A DNA stretch of 64,000 bases from Proteobacteria bacterium ST_bin14 (GTDB lineage: Bacteria; Pseudomonadota; Alphaproteobacteria; Sphingomonadales; Sphingomonadaceae): positions 62,001-126,000 of the forward strand of contig MSXR01000016.1 of assembly GCA_002083655.1 (NCBI GenBank). Direction: 5' to 3'. The position numbers were made by a program, and so were the translations under genes. Shown here piece after piece: positions 43,906-54,145 of this stretch (position 1 is its first letter; the number at the start of each line of letters is the position of its first letter). The notes beneath the pieces were generated by a model, which was not told the DNA's origin, searched no databases, and was given only the letters and a program-made list of their open reading frames with translations.

Positions 43906-45158
43906 CGAACCGTGCCGAACAAGGCGCCGAGCTCGGCCAAACCTCGGCCAACGGCGTCGATGGTGAGGGCGCGGGTCGCGGCGTCCGCGGGAAGCGGACC
44001 GGCGCGCGCGACCCATCGGCCGATCTCGCGGGGACCGTCACCGTCGTGGGCCGCTACGGCGTGCCTCGCTGCCAACACGTCATCATTGCGCGAACTTGCC
44101 CGCAGATCGTTGAGATACAACGTGCCGTCATGCATCCCGGCGGCATGAAACGACGCGCGCCGGATCAGACAGGGGACGCATCTGCCGCACTGCCCATTGG
44201 CCCGCTTGCCCTTCCCGCAGGAATAGGTCTTGGAGGCAAGATCGACCAGATGCGGATGGTGGCCCCGCGCAAGCATCTCGCCCTTCGTCGTCGCAAAGAA
44301 CGGGTTCCGCAGTTCGGCCTGAACGCCCGTCGCTGCCCAGATCTGGTTCAGTCGTGACATGAAATGCGGATGCGTCGTGCGCGTGCTGAGCGACCCCATG
44401 CGCCGGTTCGTGAATGGCGGATTGATCGCGATGAGTGCGTTCTCGGGGACCAATACTTCACGGACCCCGCAACCCGTCGCCGCCAACGCGCCATAGGCGA
44501 AGAACAGGATCGACCTAGCGCGTGTCGAGCCCTCGTATGGCTGGCGCCAGCGCTCGGCGACTCGACCCTCGAAACGGTAACCCTCGAGCCCAAGTGCTGC
44601 AGCGAGTTGCTTTTGTGGTCCGATCTCCTTGGCCGAACCCTGACTGACCAGGAGCGGGCGGGCACCCCCGTTCAGGGCCGCGACCGCGCCGAGGAAGCTG
44701 TCCAGTCCGCCGGAGAAGAGGCAGATGGCGTCGCGGTCGTGAAGCCGGCCCTCTACGTGTGGACACGCGAGCCCGCCCGCTCGGAAGTTTAAGTGCCAAA
44801 CGTCGCCCGTGAGAAAGCGCAGCGCTTCGGCCAGCTCACTTGCCTGCGCGGTCCATGGCATCGGATCGACCACGGCGACGTCGAGGCCAATGACGCGCGT
44901 CCAACCGTTCGGCGAGCCCGACCGCAGGACAAATCGGTCGGCGGCGAAAACCGACATCGCTATTGACATGAAGTCCCAAGCGGCCGCGCTCGGTGCGCCG
45001 GGGATCTGCCTGCGGACACGGTCGGCCAGCGTCGCGCCGAGGCCCGGCAGGTCTGACGTCCCGCTGGCGTAGAGATGGACACCGATTGTGTTCGGTTGCC
45101 GGTGCGACGCGACGGCGTCAGCGGTGATGGGCGTCGCCTGGACGCTGAGGTCTACCAT
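43896..45158 (-). CDS. qatC: QueC-like protein QatC
   Basis: The 420-residue protein has the adenylating PP-loop motif CLFSGGLDSFLGAV (about residue 145). Near residue 315 is a zinc site, YSCGKGKRANGQCGRCVPC, as in 7-cyano-7-deazaguanine synthase QueC. About 140 extra N-terminal residues precede it, unlike housekeeping QueC. No queuosine genes are adjacent, and the neighbours are qatA, B and D, so it is assigned to the Qat defence system. It overlaps qatB by seven bases. Confidence 0.9.
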   Translation of the reverse strand: MVDLSVQATPITADAVASHRQPNTIGVHLYASGTSDLPGLGATLADRVRRQIPGAPSAAAWDFMSIAMSVFAADRFVLRSGSPNGWTRVIGLDVAVVDPMPWTAQASELAEALRFLTGDVWHLNFRAGGLACPHVEGRLHDRDAICLFSGGLDSFLGAVAALNGGARPLLVSQGSAKEIGPQKQLAAALGLEGYRFEGRVAERWRQPYEGSTRARSILFFAYGALAATGCGVREVLVPENALIAINPPFTNRRMGSLSTRTTHPHFMSRLNQIWAATGVQAELRNPFFATTKGEMLARGHHPHLVDLASKTYSCGKGKRANGQCGRCVPCLIRRASFHAAGMHDGTLYLNDLRASSRNDDVLAARHAVAAHDGDGPREIGRWVARAGPLPADAATRALTIDAVGRGLAELGALFGTVRWR

Positions 45159-45934
45159 CGTGCCATCTCCCCATAGACGGCACTCGTTATCTCGACGACG
45201 ATCCCATCTAGGCCGTCTGGGCTGAGCGAGCTACCGCCCCGCTGGATGATCGGGGTGGCGATCTCGTCAGCTGCAGCGCGGACAAGATCCCTCAGAGCGT
45301 TCTCGCGCTGGACCGCGGTCGCGGGCGCCACGTTCTCGGCAGACTTGCCCTGTTCGGACGCGATCGCCGCGAAGACCAGCTCCGCGACGAAGCACACCGT
45401 CGCGACGACGACCACGTGGTCAGTCACGGCGTTCAGGTCGAATACCGGCTGGTCGCCAAGCGCCTCGAATAGCGCCTCAGCCATCGCTGACCGCACCATG
45501 TCCTCGTCGAGGATGCCCGGCGGACAGAAATGGTCCACGATCGTTGTGATCGCCTCCTCCAGCGGCCGACCGGCAAGGGTTCCCAAGTCGAAGCCGGCGA
45601 CAACCACCGCTGCGCCGTTCGCCTGCGCAACTGATGCCAAGGCCGACAGCGCAGCACCGCCCGTCCGCGCGGCACGCGCATGGCGCGCCGACGCCCGCGA
45701 GCCTCCCATCGCCCGGGCATAGTTCCCAAGTGCGCGGCGGCCTGCCGCCCTGTCGCCGGTGCCCATGTACTCCCTGAGCGCCCGCCGCACTCCCGACAGC
45801 GGCGCGGCGGGCAGCACGTCCGGCAGCGCGGGCGCGGGCTGCGGCTGGTCAGGCGCCGGCGGATCCTGATCTGCCCAAGGTGCAACCAGCGGCGACCCGC
45901 CCGGCGTTGATGGCTTCGACTGCGATGTGCCCAT
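45152..45934 (-). CDS. qatB: QatB
   Basis: The 260-residue protein starts MGTSQSKPSTPGG, the N-terminal signature common to QatB proteins, and continues with a proline-rich stretch and a long helical, alanine-rich body. No enzymatic motif is visible. It lies directly after qatA with no intergenic base and overlaps qatC. The assignment rests on this signature and on gene order. Confidence 0.85.
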   Translation of the reverse strand: MGTSQSKPSTPGGSPLVAPWADQDPPAPDQPQPAPALPDVLPAAPLSGVRRALREYMGTGDRAAGRRALGNYARAMGGSRASARHARAARTGGAALSALASVAQANGAAVVVAGFDLGTLAGRPLEEAITTIVDHFCPPGILDEDMVRSAMAEALFEALGDQPVFDLNAVTDHVVVVATVCFVAELVFAAIASEQGKSAENVAPATAVQRENALRDLVRAAADEIATPIIQRGGSSLSPDGLDGIVVEITSAVYGEMARW

Positions 45935-47698
45935 CTACTTTCCCCCCAGATACCCCTTGCCGCGCAGGGCGAACTTTACTCCCGAGTTCATCGTGTCCCG
46001 CGAGATATCGTCAATGAGCGCCTGCAGCTGACGCTTCCCACCCTCCGACTTTTCGCCGAGCAAGATCGCGCCCTGGATGCCGGGCAGCTTCCCGGTCCAG
46101 TCGCCCTCGCGCAGGCTCGCGACCATTCCCGCCATAACGGCGACGCGCTCGTCGATGTTCAGCCGGTCGATCACGTCAATGGCGGCCGGGGAGTTCACGC
46201 TCGTCACGCCGAGCAACGCCTGCACGGCGGCCCCGACGCTGTCGCTCGCCCTAGAGCTCGCGGGCGAGGCCATCACGTCGCGGCTGAGGAACAGCGCCGG
46301 CTGCAGCGCCTTGGCGTCATTGAAGCGAGGCTCCAGCTGCCGCCATTCCTCGATGAATGCCTCGTACGCTTTCCATGCCGCCGGGGTCTGCGGGCGCTTC
46401 ACGCCGTCCCCTAAATCCTCGGTCGCCTTGAGTTGCAGGTCGGCACCCTCCTCGCCAGCCATGACCATGGTGTAGAGGGCTTGGGTCGCGTCGGAGTCAG
46501 TTCCGCGCTCGAAGATCGCGAGCTTCGCGAGGGTGCCCAGGTCGATCTTCATTTTCCTCGTGGCGGCCAGCGATCTGCGCAGCATCACGGCGTTGAGCAG
46601 GCGCTTGATGATGCGCGGGTTGCCGTCGATCTTGTCCGCAGTTGTGAGCGTCGGTGCGAGACCGTCTGCCGTGCCGAGCATCTCGAGGAGCCCGGCGGGA
46701 CGGCCGGCGACGCCGTCGATCTGGTCGGCGGTAAAACTGGCACCGTTCCACGCGTTCTGCAGGGCCTCGAGCAGGACCGTCTGCACTTTGCCAAGCGCGG
46801 CGGGCGCGAGTTTCTGGGTAAACAGGGAATACATGTAGGCGCGCACGTCGTCGACGCCGACGCGTGGGACCCGGAACGGAACCTGGATTACCTTATCAAG
46901 ATAGTCGTGGACGTGCTTGGCATTGGGATCACTGAAGTGCCTCGCCACAGAGTGGCGGATCATGTCCTCATCGGCGGCAACTACGAAGGCGGTGCCGGGC
47001 AGGAAGAGGAATAGGCGAATGGCTTCGAGCGTGCCTATCGCAACATCGGGCAGGCATCGATCGAGGTTGTCGACGAACACGATCAGCGGACGGCCGAGCT
47101 CGTCGAGGATCTCGCCAAACTCCTTGCGGAACGCCGCGATCTCTCTCGGCGGCGTCTTCGCCTCCCCGGGCTTGATCAGCTTGGACCAGCCCTCATGGGC
47201 GTCGTTCGCCACTTCCTTCAGTGCCTTGGCTTCGTCGCCTCCTCCGCCACCGACGACCAGCGATGAGATCGCCGAGCCCGCCTTCGTCAGAAGGCCTGGC
47301 GGCACCCCGAAGGCCATCCCAATGCCGAAGTCGGCCGCCATGCCGATGGCGCGGAAGTAATTCACGCGCGACGCGAACTGCTTGATCTTTTCGATTAGCT
47401 TCTCGTCGTCCTTGGCGGCCTTCAGCAAGGTGTCAGCGACCACTTCCATCAAGGCCGCCTTAGAATCATCGAAGCCTTGGTAGAGCCAAGCGTCGAAGTC
47501 GATGAAGAGAGGCGGTGCCTCGCCCCGCTCGAGCTTACCCCTAACAAGTCGCAGCACCGTGGACTTGCCGGTACCCCAAGTCCCGAACACGCCGATCGAG
47601 AGGGGCAGCATCTCCTCCGTCGTCGCTAGAGCGCCGATCTGGTCCGCCAGTTCAGTGAAATTTAGGAAATCCTCGGCGCTTTCGCGGTCGCTCCACAT
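45935..47698 (-). CDS. qatA: KAP-family NTPase QatA
   Basis: The 587-residue protein has Walker A FGTWGTGKST (residues about 38-47) and the KAP-type IDFDAWLYQGFDD. Walker B is PLIVFVDNLDRC near residue 209. A hydrophobic insertion (about 130-150) is present, as in other KAP ATPases that attach to membranes. It is the first gene of the Qat operon and should act with the three following proteins in phage defence. It starts 151 bases after the HATPase gene ends on the same strand, so the two groups might share a transcript. Confidence 0.9.
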   Translation of the reverse strand: MWSDRESAEDFLNFTELADQIGALATTEEMLPLSIGVFGTWGTGKSTVLRLVRGKLERGEAPPLFIDFDAWLYQGFDDSKAALMEVVADTLLKAAKDDEKLIEKIKQFASRVNYFRAIGMAADFGIGMAFGVPPGLLTKAGSAISSLVVGGGGGDEAKALKEVANDAHEGWSKLIKPGEAKTPPREIAAFRKEFGEILDELGRPLIVFVDNLDRCLPDVAIGTLEAIRLFLFLPGTAFVVAADEDMIRHSVARHFSDPNAKHVHDYLDKVIQVPFRVPRVGVDDVRAYMYSLFTQKLAPAALGKVQTVLLEALQNAWNGASFTADQIDGVAGRPAGLLEMLGTADGLAPTLTTADKIDGNPRIIKRLLNAVMLRRSLAATRKMKIDLGTLAKLAIFERGTDSDATQALYTMVMAGEEGADLQLKATEDLGDGVKRPQTPAAWKAYEAFIEEWRQLEPRFNDAKALQPALFLSRDVMASPASSRASDSVGAAVQALLGVTSVNSPAAIDVIDRLNIDERVAVMAGMVASLREGDWTGKLPGIQGAILLGEKSEGGKRQLQALIDDISRDTMNSGVKFALRGKGYLGGK

Positions 47699-47849
47699 GA
47701 CCTAATGCTCCTCCCCGAGCTACAACTCGCGCAATTTATTAACTTAGTCGATGCCTGCTCGGCGCGCGAAACCAAATATCCATCCATATCGGGCCAGAAT
47801 GCCGCGTGCCATCACGACCTGGGCCGAATATCGTGCTCACAGTTTCGCC

Positions 47850-50800
47850 TCACCGACCAAGTCCGGCTAGGGTCCGTACATCGTCGAGATGAACCTGCGT
47901 AAACCGCAACCGGACCGGCTCGCCCGCCAATGTCAGCTGTAATTCGGGCGCAACCGCACCAGCGAGTAGCGTGCGTATCTCGCCGTCCGTGGCAGGATTG
48001 GCGTAACGCCACTTGGCGGCGCATGTCGGACACATTGCGAGATGGTTTTCGGCATGCTCAGAAGTGAAGGATTCGAGCAGCTCCGATGCCTCGAAGTAAG
48101 GCGATCCGTCCGGCAATGCGAAGGGCATTTTCTGGTGGCAGCACTGGCAGATCATGTCACCGAGTGGGTTGGTGTAATGGTCTTCAAGATAGGTGCGCGC
48201 CACGGCACGGCTCTCGCCATTGCTCGTCCGTACACTGCGCTGGCGGACCTCATATGCTTTGGCGGGTGCATTCTCGGCTCGAGCGGCGAGGCGCTGAGCC
48301 CGCCGTGTTGGATCTCGCGTTTCGCGCTCGGGAAATTCGACTTGCTCGTAGGCGCGCGTCGCGAGCTTCCGGGCTAAATCCTCGTTCAGCGCTGCCAGGG
48401 CCTCGGCGGGCAGGCCTTCGAGCTGGTCGACCAGCTCGGCGGACAGGCCGATCAGTTCGGCTGCTTTCAGGCGCGCCTTGTGCTGGTCGCTGCGCTTGCG
48501 CTGTTCCTCACCGAAACCGATCGCCTGCAGCCATGCTTCGTTGCCGCCTGGGCTATAGCCTGCAGCTAGATCGGCTGCCGTGATCGCACGCGGCTTCCGC
48601 AAGCTGCCGTCCTTGGCCGGGATCCACGCCGTGTCACGAAGCGCAATGGCAAGCGACGATGGCCGCTGGTTGGCGGCCCGCGACTGATTGGGCGAGTAGG
48701 TGGCGACCATCGCAGATGCGCCGTGCAGTTTGACCGCATCCCAGATCAGCCGAGAGATCGCAGGATCACCCCGATCGAGCAGTTCATCGATCGACTCGAT
48801 AAAGTAATCGATGTCCGTCCCCGTGCCGGTATGGCGTGTCGCGCCGAAGCCATGCTTCAACTCGGCCCAATGCGGGTGCGAATAGGCGATGGGCGAATAC
48901 ATCACCGAAAGACCGTCCTCGACGCCGCACTCGGTCAGGAACTCGATGAGGTCCTTGCGCCTGAGCTTTTCATAGCCCTCCCATAGCGCCACCCGATCGC
49001 GTCCCTCGATCGTGCCGCCATAGATCAGGCCGAGCGCCGACTGGAGATAGGGCACGTCGAAATATACCGCGTCCGCAACGTGATAGTCTGCCTCCAATCC
49101 CGCTCGAATGAAGCTGACTCCGGCGAACAGGCTTACATCGTCGTGTTCCTTCCACCACCGCAGGAACCTGCGCATATGTTGAAGGTGGCGTTCGCGATTG
49201 GGCCGCGGCCCGTCGCCCTTATATTGAGTGCGGATGATCGCAGTGAGATATGCTCTCTCGTCGACATCTTTCACGCCGACGCGCCGGAGGAACTGCTCGA
49301 CATCCTTACCGCGCCCGCGACCCAAACGGACTATGCTGTTCTTGACGAGATATAGATCGCATCGGCCAGCCTCAGGGTCGAGCGCGCTGTCGGCGGGTGC
49401 GAACACGGCGGCGCTAGGTGAGGCGCGCCGGTTTCCTTCAATTCGGACGAAGTGAAGGCTGGCGATCGACATGGCGCGCTTTTGCGCCTTGAGGGCGGGG
49501 TCCAGCGCCAAATAGAAGCGTTGTGCGTCCTCGTCCGCGAGCCCGTCAAACCAGGCAAGCGCCCGTTTGCGAGCATCGGTCTCGGCTTGATACCAAAGCT
49601 GAATTTGCCCGAACGCGCGCTGGAAGGCGTTGAAGAACTCGACATAGCCCCATTCCTCGATCTTGAGCATCGTCAGAAACGCTTCGGTTCGGCTGTTGCG
49701 CAAACCTGTGATGATCCAGCTGCGCCCCGCCTTTCCGCCAAACCGGTCAAGTCCATCGTCCCCGAGCAATTCACGAAGTTCGGCAGGACCCCGCACGGCA
49801 CTGCCGGCGGTCACATAACCCCCGGCATGGGTGGGGATCAGCGGCTCGGCAAGGAACCTCTTCGCGATGATGGAGCGGATCGGCGCGAAGATCGCAGGTA
49901 GCTCGTCGCCACCGTTGGGAAGGAGGTCGAGAACACCGCGCTTCAGCAGGCCACGCTCGCGCAGGTCAGGAAGCGTGTCGGCGACCAACGTCGCGAGTGT
50001 CTCAATCAGCTCAGCGTTCCACGCGTCGTCTAGCTTGATGTTGGCCCGGTTGTCGGTGAGCTGGAACGGGCCGTGGATGAAAAAGTGCAGCCCCGTAATT
50101 TCCTGGGTCTCGAAGAACACCATCAGCTTTGTCGGGGTGTCCTCGGCGATCAGTTCGCCGCCATCGTTCATCCGTATCGCAGCCTTGACCTCATACTGCT
50201 TGCGCTGCTCACGCTGCTCGACCGTGCGCGTCAGGATCAGGAAGCGCTCGCGATGCGTCGACTGATCAGGGAGGACAGAACGGATTGTGCGCAGTCCCTC
50301 GGCGTTGTCCTCGACCTCGGCATGGCTGGGAGTCGCGCCCTCAAGCCATTCGAGGCGCTTAATGTGCTTCAGAAACAGCAGCGAGCGCGGGCCTCCGCTA
50401 GCGAGGCCGTCGCGCGCGCGACCCAGCGTGGTAGCGGCGGTGTCCGGTCTGAGCGGAAGGACGATGCGCGTGGTCGCGTCGCGATGTTGTGTCGGAATGA
50501 TGCGCGGAACCACAAGATTTTCGATCGCGAAAGCGAGTGGATCGCCTTCGATCCGCGAATGCACTTCAGGCCGTTCGGTGATGACGTAGACCGATTTGAA
50601 GCCGATCCCGAAACAGCCGATCTTGTGGCCGTCGTCCAATTTGGTCGTGTTGCCGATTCCTGTGATACCCTCGATATCTTCCCGGTCGAACGGGCGTCCG
50701 TCATGCTCGAACTGGATACGGTCAGGTTCGAGTAGGAAGCGAACCCAGGTCGCCTCGGCATCTTCGGCATTCTGCAGAAGCTCGAAGATGAAATGACTAG

Positions 50801-50927
50801 GATCCGCATATTTCTCCACGGTAGCGTTCCAGATGCCGCGGTCGAAATTATTCTCGTGGCTGGCATCGACCCAGCGCTGTCGCTTGGCGCGAAGGGCGTC
50901 GAGCCAGATGTCGAAAGGATCGTCCAT
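47850..50927 (-). CDS. Sacsin-type GHKL ATPase with C-terminal zinc module (Hma-like ATPase)
   Basis: The 1025-residue protein begins with a GHKL/HATPase domain of the sacsin N-terminal type. It has N-box FELLQNAEDAEA (E49-N53), EHDGRPFDREDIEGITGIG and IGCFGIGFKSVY (103-114). The long middle has no recognised domain. Near the C-terminus two CxxC pairs (about residues 926 and 965) with intervening histidines form an HNH-like or zinc-ribbon module. The ATG at 50927 follows the helicase TGA by two bases; a TTG at 50933 is an alternative. It is probably the ATPase partner of the helicase in this defence set. Confidence 0.85.
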   Translation of the reverse strand: MDDPFDIWLDALRAKRQRWVDASHENNFDRGIWNATVEKYADPSHFIFELLQNAEDAEATWVRFLLEPDRIQFEHDGRPFDREDIEGITGIGNTTKLDDGHKIGCFGIGFKSVYVITERPEVHSRIEGDPLAFAIENLVVPRIIPTQHRDATTRIVLPLRPDTAATTLGRARDGLASGGPRSLLFLKHIKRLEWLEGATPSHAEVEDNAEGLRTIRSVLPDQSTHRERFLILTRTVEQREQRKQYEVKAAIRMNDGGELIAEDTPTKLMVFFETQEITGLHFFIHGPFQLTDNRANIKLDDAWNAELIETLATLVADTLPDLRERGLLKRGVLDLLPNGGDELPAIFAPIRSIIAKRFLAEPLIPTHAGGYVTAGSAVRGPAELRELLGDDGLDRFGGKAGRSWIITGLRNSRTEAFLTMLKIEEWGYVEFFNAFQRAFGQIQLWYQAETDARKRALAWFDGLADEDAQRFYLALDPALKAQKRAMSIASLHFVRIEGNRRASPSAAVFAPADSALDPEAGRCDLYLVKNSIVRLGRGRGKDVEQFLRRVGVKDVDERAYLTAIIRTQYKGDGPRPNRERHLQHMRRFLRWWKEHDDVSLFAGVSFIRAGLEADYHVADAVYFDVPYLQSALGLIYGGTIEGRDRVALWEGYEKLRRKDLIEFLTECGVEDGLSVMYSPIAYSHPHWAELKHGFGATRHTGTGTDIDYFIESIDELLDRGDPAISRLIWDAVKLHGASAMVATYSPNQSRAANQRPSSLAIALRDTAWIPAKDGSLRKPRAITAADLAAGYSPGGNEAWLQAIGFGEEQRKRSDQHKARLKAAELIGLSAELVDQLEGLPAEALAALNEDLARKLATRAYEQVEFPERETRDPTRRAQRLAARAENAPAKAYEVRQRSVRTSNGESRAVARTYLEDHYTNPLGDMICQCCHQKMPFALPDGSPYFEASELLESFTSEHAENHLAMCPTCAAKWRYANPATDGEIRTLLAGAVAPELQLTLAGEPVRLRFTQVHLDDVRTLAGLGR

Positions 50928-50929
50928 GA

Positions 50930-53900
50930 TCAATGCTCCACGCGCAGGATACCCGCGGCGACGCGGCGGGGCAGGATGTCAGCTCGGCGTTCGGCCGCAG
51001 CGAGATTATCGAGCGCCTCGCGATGGTCCGCATTCGCGCGCGCAAGCTGGCCCTGGCGCATGCGGCGGATGCGATCCTCCGAGACCAGGCTCAACTGCTC
51101 TTCGAGAATCGCGACGCGTGCCCGGTGGCTGGCTTCGAGACTGTCGCGCCGGAACCGCGCGATTTCGCCAGCCTCGGCGATGTGCGCCGTCCGACGGCGG
51201 GTCCATAGTTCGTGATGCCAGCCCTCCAGACCTTCGACGACGGCGATGCTCGGAAGCGCGACATCGTCGGTGTCTTCGGCGGCGGCAAAGATGTCCATGA
51301 ACACCGCGCCGACGGCCGCGTCCTCAACGACGGAAACCAGCATGGCGTCTTCCCGTAGCCCGCGCATCTGCCATTGGTAAATCGCGAAGGGATGGTCGCC
51401 GACCGGCAGGGCCGGGTCGGACACCTTTAGCGCCACTTGTATCTCTTCGTCGCCGGCAAAGGACCGGGCGGCCGCTTGGGTCAGCGGGTGGACCGGCGTA
51501 ATGAAGGCGAGATCGCGATCGGCATTGGCTGTCTCTCGGTCGAAGGTAAGCGCCAGGGTCTGCTGGTCGCCACGCAGCCAGCCCTCCCATTCCCGCTCGG
51601 CAAGGTTCAGCCGCGACCCGCGCGTGCGGGGCGGGACGAGACGCCGACGCGCGTCTGCGGACAAGCGCAAACTCTTGGCTGGACCTTGGCCGCTGATGGG
51701 GTTGCGGCCCACATCCAGCTCGCGCTCGAGATGGAGGCCCACCAGCCGTTCGATCGCGCTCGGCTCGAGCCAACGGCTCGATGCCTGCGCAATGTCGTCG
51801 TCGATCTGGTTGCGCTCGATACGCACGCCGAACAGCTCCGCCTCGCGCTCCTCGAGCGCATCGGTCTCGATGACCTGCCGTATCTCATTGTCGGCGAGTT
51901 GCTGAAGCCGCGCCTCGCGTTCCTCGTCGGTCAGGGTGAAGTCATCCGCCACGGCCTGCAGCGCCCCGGCGATCTCGCCGAGAATTGCCTCGCTGCCGCC
52001 GATGGCACGTTCGAACACGCCGATGCGTAAGAGACACCGGTTGAAGATGTCAAAATCGACCGTGCCCGGTGTCACGAAATTGTAGATCGCAACGGTCTGG
52101 CTGGGCTGGCCGTAGCGGTCGATGCGTCCGATCCGCTGCTCGATGCGCATCGGGTTCCACGGGATGTCGTAGTTGACCAGGGCGTCGCAGAACTGAAAGT
52201 CGAGGCCTTCCGAGCCGACTTCGGACGAAAGTAGCACATCGATCGCGTCGTCATGCTCGGGCGGCAGGGCAAACGCCTTGCGCAGCCTTCGACGATCGTC
52301 ATCGGCGACCCCGCCATGGATGAGCCCGACGCGCACGCCGCGCGAGCGCAGCGCCGCCTCGACATAGGCAAGGGTGTGCCGAAAAGAGCTGAACAGCAAA
52401 AGGCGCCGATTGGGCATCTCCGCCTTTTGGGTAATGATCTCGATCAGCCGCGCGAGTTTGGGATCGTCGCCCGGCAAGGCGCCGGCACGCTCGACAATGG
52501 CAGCAATTTCGGCCCGGATCGAGTCCACCGCGATTTCGGCATCGTCTAGTTCGCCGCCGCCAATCTCGATGAATTCGAGCTCGGTGAGGCGCCGCGACAG
52601 GATCGTCTCGAGGAAGGGCACAAGGCCATGCAGCGAGCTCGCGGCCTGACGCCGGATCGTGGTCATCAGGAAGCCCAGCGGCCCCGCGCCATGCGTGCGC
52701 AGATAGATCGTGCGCTGCAACGAAAGCAGGTCGTCGTGGATGGCGCGTTGCTCGGGTGTGAACGGAACCTCGATCGTTCGGGCCTTGCGGCTGGTGAAGG
52801 TGCCGATGTCGCGCCGACGCGTGCGGCTGATCATCGAGGCAAAGCTGTGGAGCCCCTCGGCCGGGCGGATCAGACGCACGCGTTCATCGTCTGTTCCCGC
52901 AGCGGCTATCGCAGCCAGCAGGTTACGAAAATCGGGTGACGGCGCCAGCATCGCGCGGCCCCAGTCCGTGCCCGCCGCCTCTTGCAGATGAGACCGTGCT
53001 TGAGCTTGCCAACCCGGCGCGGCGGCGCGAATGGCGGCGATCGCCGCATTGATGGCTTCGTTCGGTTCCGCCATCCGTTCGAAGGTCGGCCGGTCGATCA
53101 CCAAATCGGGACGCATCAGGTTCAGCAGCGAGAAGAGGTCACCGGTCCCCAGCTGGACCGGCGTCGCGGTAATGAGCACCACCGCCTCGGCATTGTCCGC
53201 GAGCAATCGCAGGCCTTGATGCAGGCTGGTGTCGCTGTTGCGCGCGTTGTGCGCCTCGTCGACGATTAGCAGGTCGAAGCGCGGCGGCGTGTCAAGAGTG
53301 CTCAGCCCCGGCCCACGTCCGCCGCCACGCTGCGAAAAGCCCTGGAGCAAATTCTCGTTGACCAACGAGAAGGGCAGGATGGCGCGCGAGAAGCGGTCGG
53401 GCCATTCGCCTTCGAGGTCGCTCTGGTCAAGGCAGTAGCGGAGGTCATCGCTGGTGAGCGTCACGAACTCCTCGTCGAAGCGCCGCATTTCGCGGTGCCA
53501 CTTCTCCTCCACGACGAGCGCCTTGGAGCAAACGATCAGAACGGAGCGCAGCGGGCGTCGCGCCTGCAATTCGCGCAGCAGCAGGCCAGCCTCAATCGTC
53601 TTCCCTACGCCCACTTCGTCGGCCACGAGCATGCGCGGGCGATCTGCGCGGACGAACTTCAGCACCGGGCGGAACTGGTAAGGGATAAAGTCGATGCGCC
53701 CGGCCTGCAGCGAATAGAGATTTGCGATGCTGGGCTCGGCCAGCTGAAGCGCGGTCAGGCGTGCGCTGAACTCATCAAGCGTTGCGCGGACGGCTCCCGG
53801 CGTCAGGTCCGCGGCAATGACCTGGCTGAGATACCAGGTCTCCAGCCGTCCATCGATGAACACGCTGAGCCGCGTTTCGCGATTGCTGGGCGTGATGCCG

Positions 53901-54145
53901 GTGATTACGCCGATCCGGGCGGGATCGGACCGCAGCGAGACGGTATGGCCGATCTGGAAATTAGGTGCGGGCGCAGACTGCGCGGCTTCCATGCGGATCG
54001 CAATGATCTCGCGGACCTTTCGCTCGAGCGCCGCCACATCCACGCCGTGCGCCAGTGCGGTCGCAACGATTTCCTCGTCGCTGGCCTCCAATATGCCTTC
54101 GGCAATGAGCGAAAGAAGCTGGTCTGGATCGCGGGGCATTGTCAT
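50930..54145 (-). CDS. SNF2/RapA-like helicase (Hma-like helicase)
   Basis: The 1071-residue protein has an SH3-like N-terminal segment (VSLRSDPARIGVITGI). An SNF2 ATPase core follows: ADEVGVGKTIEAGLLL near 178, LLIVDEAHNARN near 296, TATPVQLG, then helicase C with SSEVGSEGLDFQFC and QRIGRIDRYG near 670. The rest is a long coiled-coil-rich extension. I take the ATG at 54145 because it overlaps the upstream TGA as ATGA; in-frame ATGs at 54154 and 54139 are alternatives. It probably moves on DNA for the defence complex with the HATPase. It also resembles DISARM DrmD. Confidence 0.87.
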   Translation of the reverse strand: MTMPRDPDQLLSLIAEGILEASDEEIVATALAHGVDVAALERKVREIIAIRMEAAQSAPAPNFQIGHTVSLRSDPARIGVITGITPSNRETRLSVFIDGRLETWYLSQVIAADLTPGAVRATLDEFSARLTALQLAEPSIANLYSLQAGRIDFIPYQFRPVLKFVRADRPRMLVADEVGVGKTIEAGLLLRELQARRPLRSVLIVCSKALVVEEKWHREMRRFDEEFVTLTSDDLRYCLDQSDLEGEWPDRFSRAILPFSLVNENLLQGFSQRGGGRGPGLSTLDTPPRFDLLIVDEAHNARNSDTSLHQGLRLLADNAEAVVLITATPVQLGTGDLFSLLNLMRPDLVIDRPTFERMAEPNEAINAAIAAIRAAAPGWQAQARSHLQEAAGTDWGRAMLAPSPDFRNLLAAIAAAGTDDERVRLIRPAEGLHSFASMISRTRRRDIGTFTSRKARTIEVPFTPEQRAIHDDLLSLQRTIYLRTHGAGPLGFLMTTIRRQAASSLHGLVPFLETILSRRLTELEFIEIGGGELDDAEIAVDSIRAEIAAIVERAGALPGDDPKLARLIEIITQKAEMPNRRLLLFSSFRHTLAYVEAALRSRGVRVGLIHGGVADDDRRRLRKAFALPPEHDDAIDVLLSSEVGSEGLDFQFCDALVNYDIPWNPMRIEQRIGRIDRYGQPSQTVAIYNFVTPGTVDFDIFNRCLLRIGVFERAIGGSEAILGEIAGALQAVADDFTLTDEEREARLQQLADNEIRQVIETDALEEREAELFGVRIERNQIDDDIAQASSRWLEPSAIERLVGLHLERELDVGRNPISGQGPAKSLRLSADARRRLVPPRTRGSRLNLAEREWEGWLRGDQQTLALTFDRETANADRDLAFITPVHPLTQAAARSFAGDEEIQVALKVSDPALPVGDHPFAIYQWQMRGLREDAMLVSVVEDAAVGAVFMDIFAAAEDTDDVALPSIAVVEGLEGWHHELWTRRRTAHIAEAGEIARFRRDSLEASHRARVAILEEQLSLVSEDRIRRMRQGQLARANADHREALDNLAAAERRADILPRRVAAGILRVEH

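Noticed and set aside
43896..45158. Queuosine biosynthesis gene queC
   Set aside because: There are no queD, queE or queF neighbours and the Qat operon context is complete; the protein also has a long non-QueC N-terminus.
34325..54145. DISARM system
   Set aside because: The SNF2 helicase and Eco57I-type methylase resemble drmD and drmMI, but drmA, drmB and drmC are absent and a sacsin-type ATPase is present instead.
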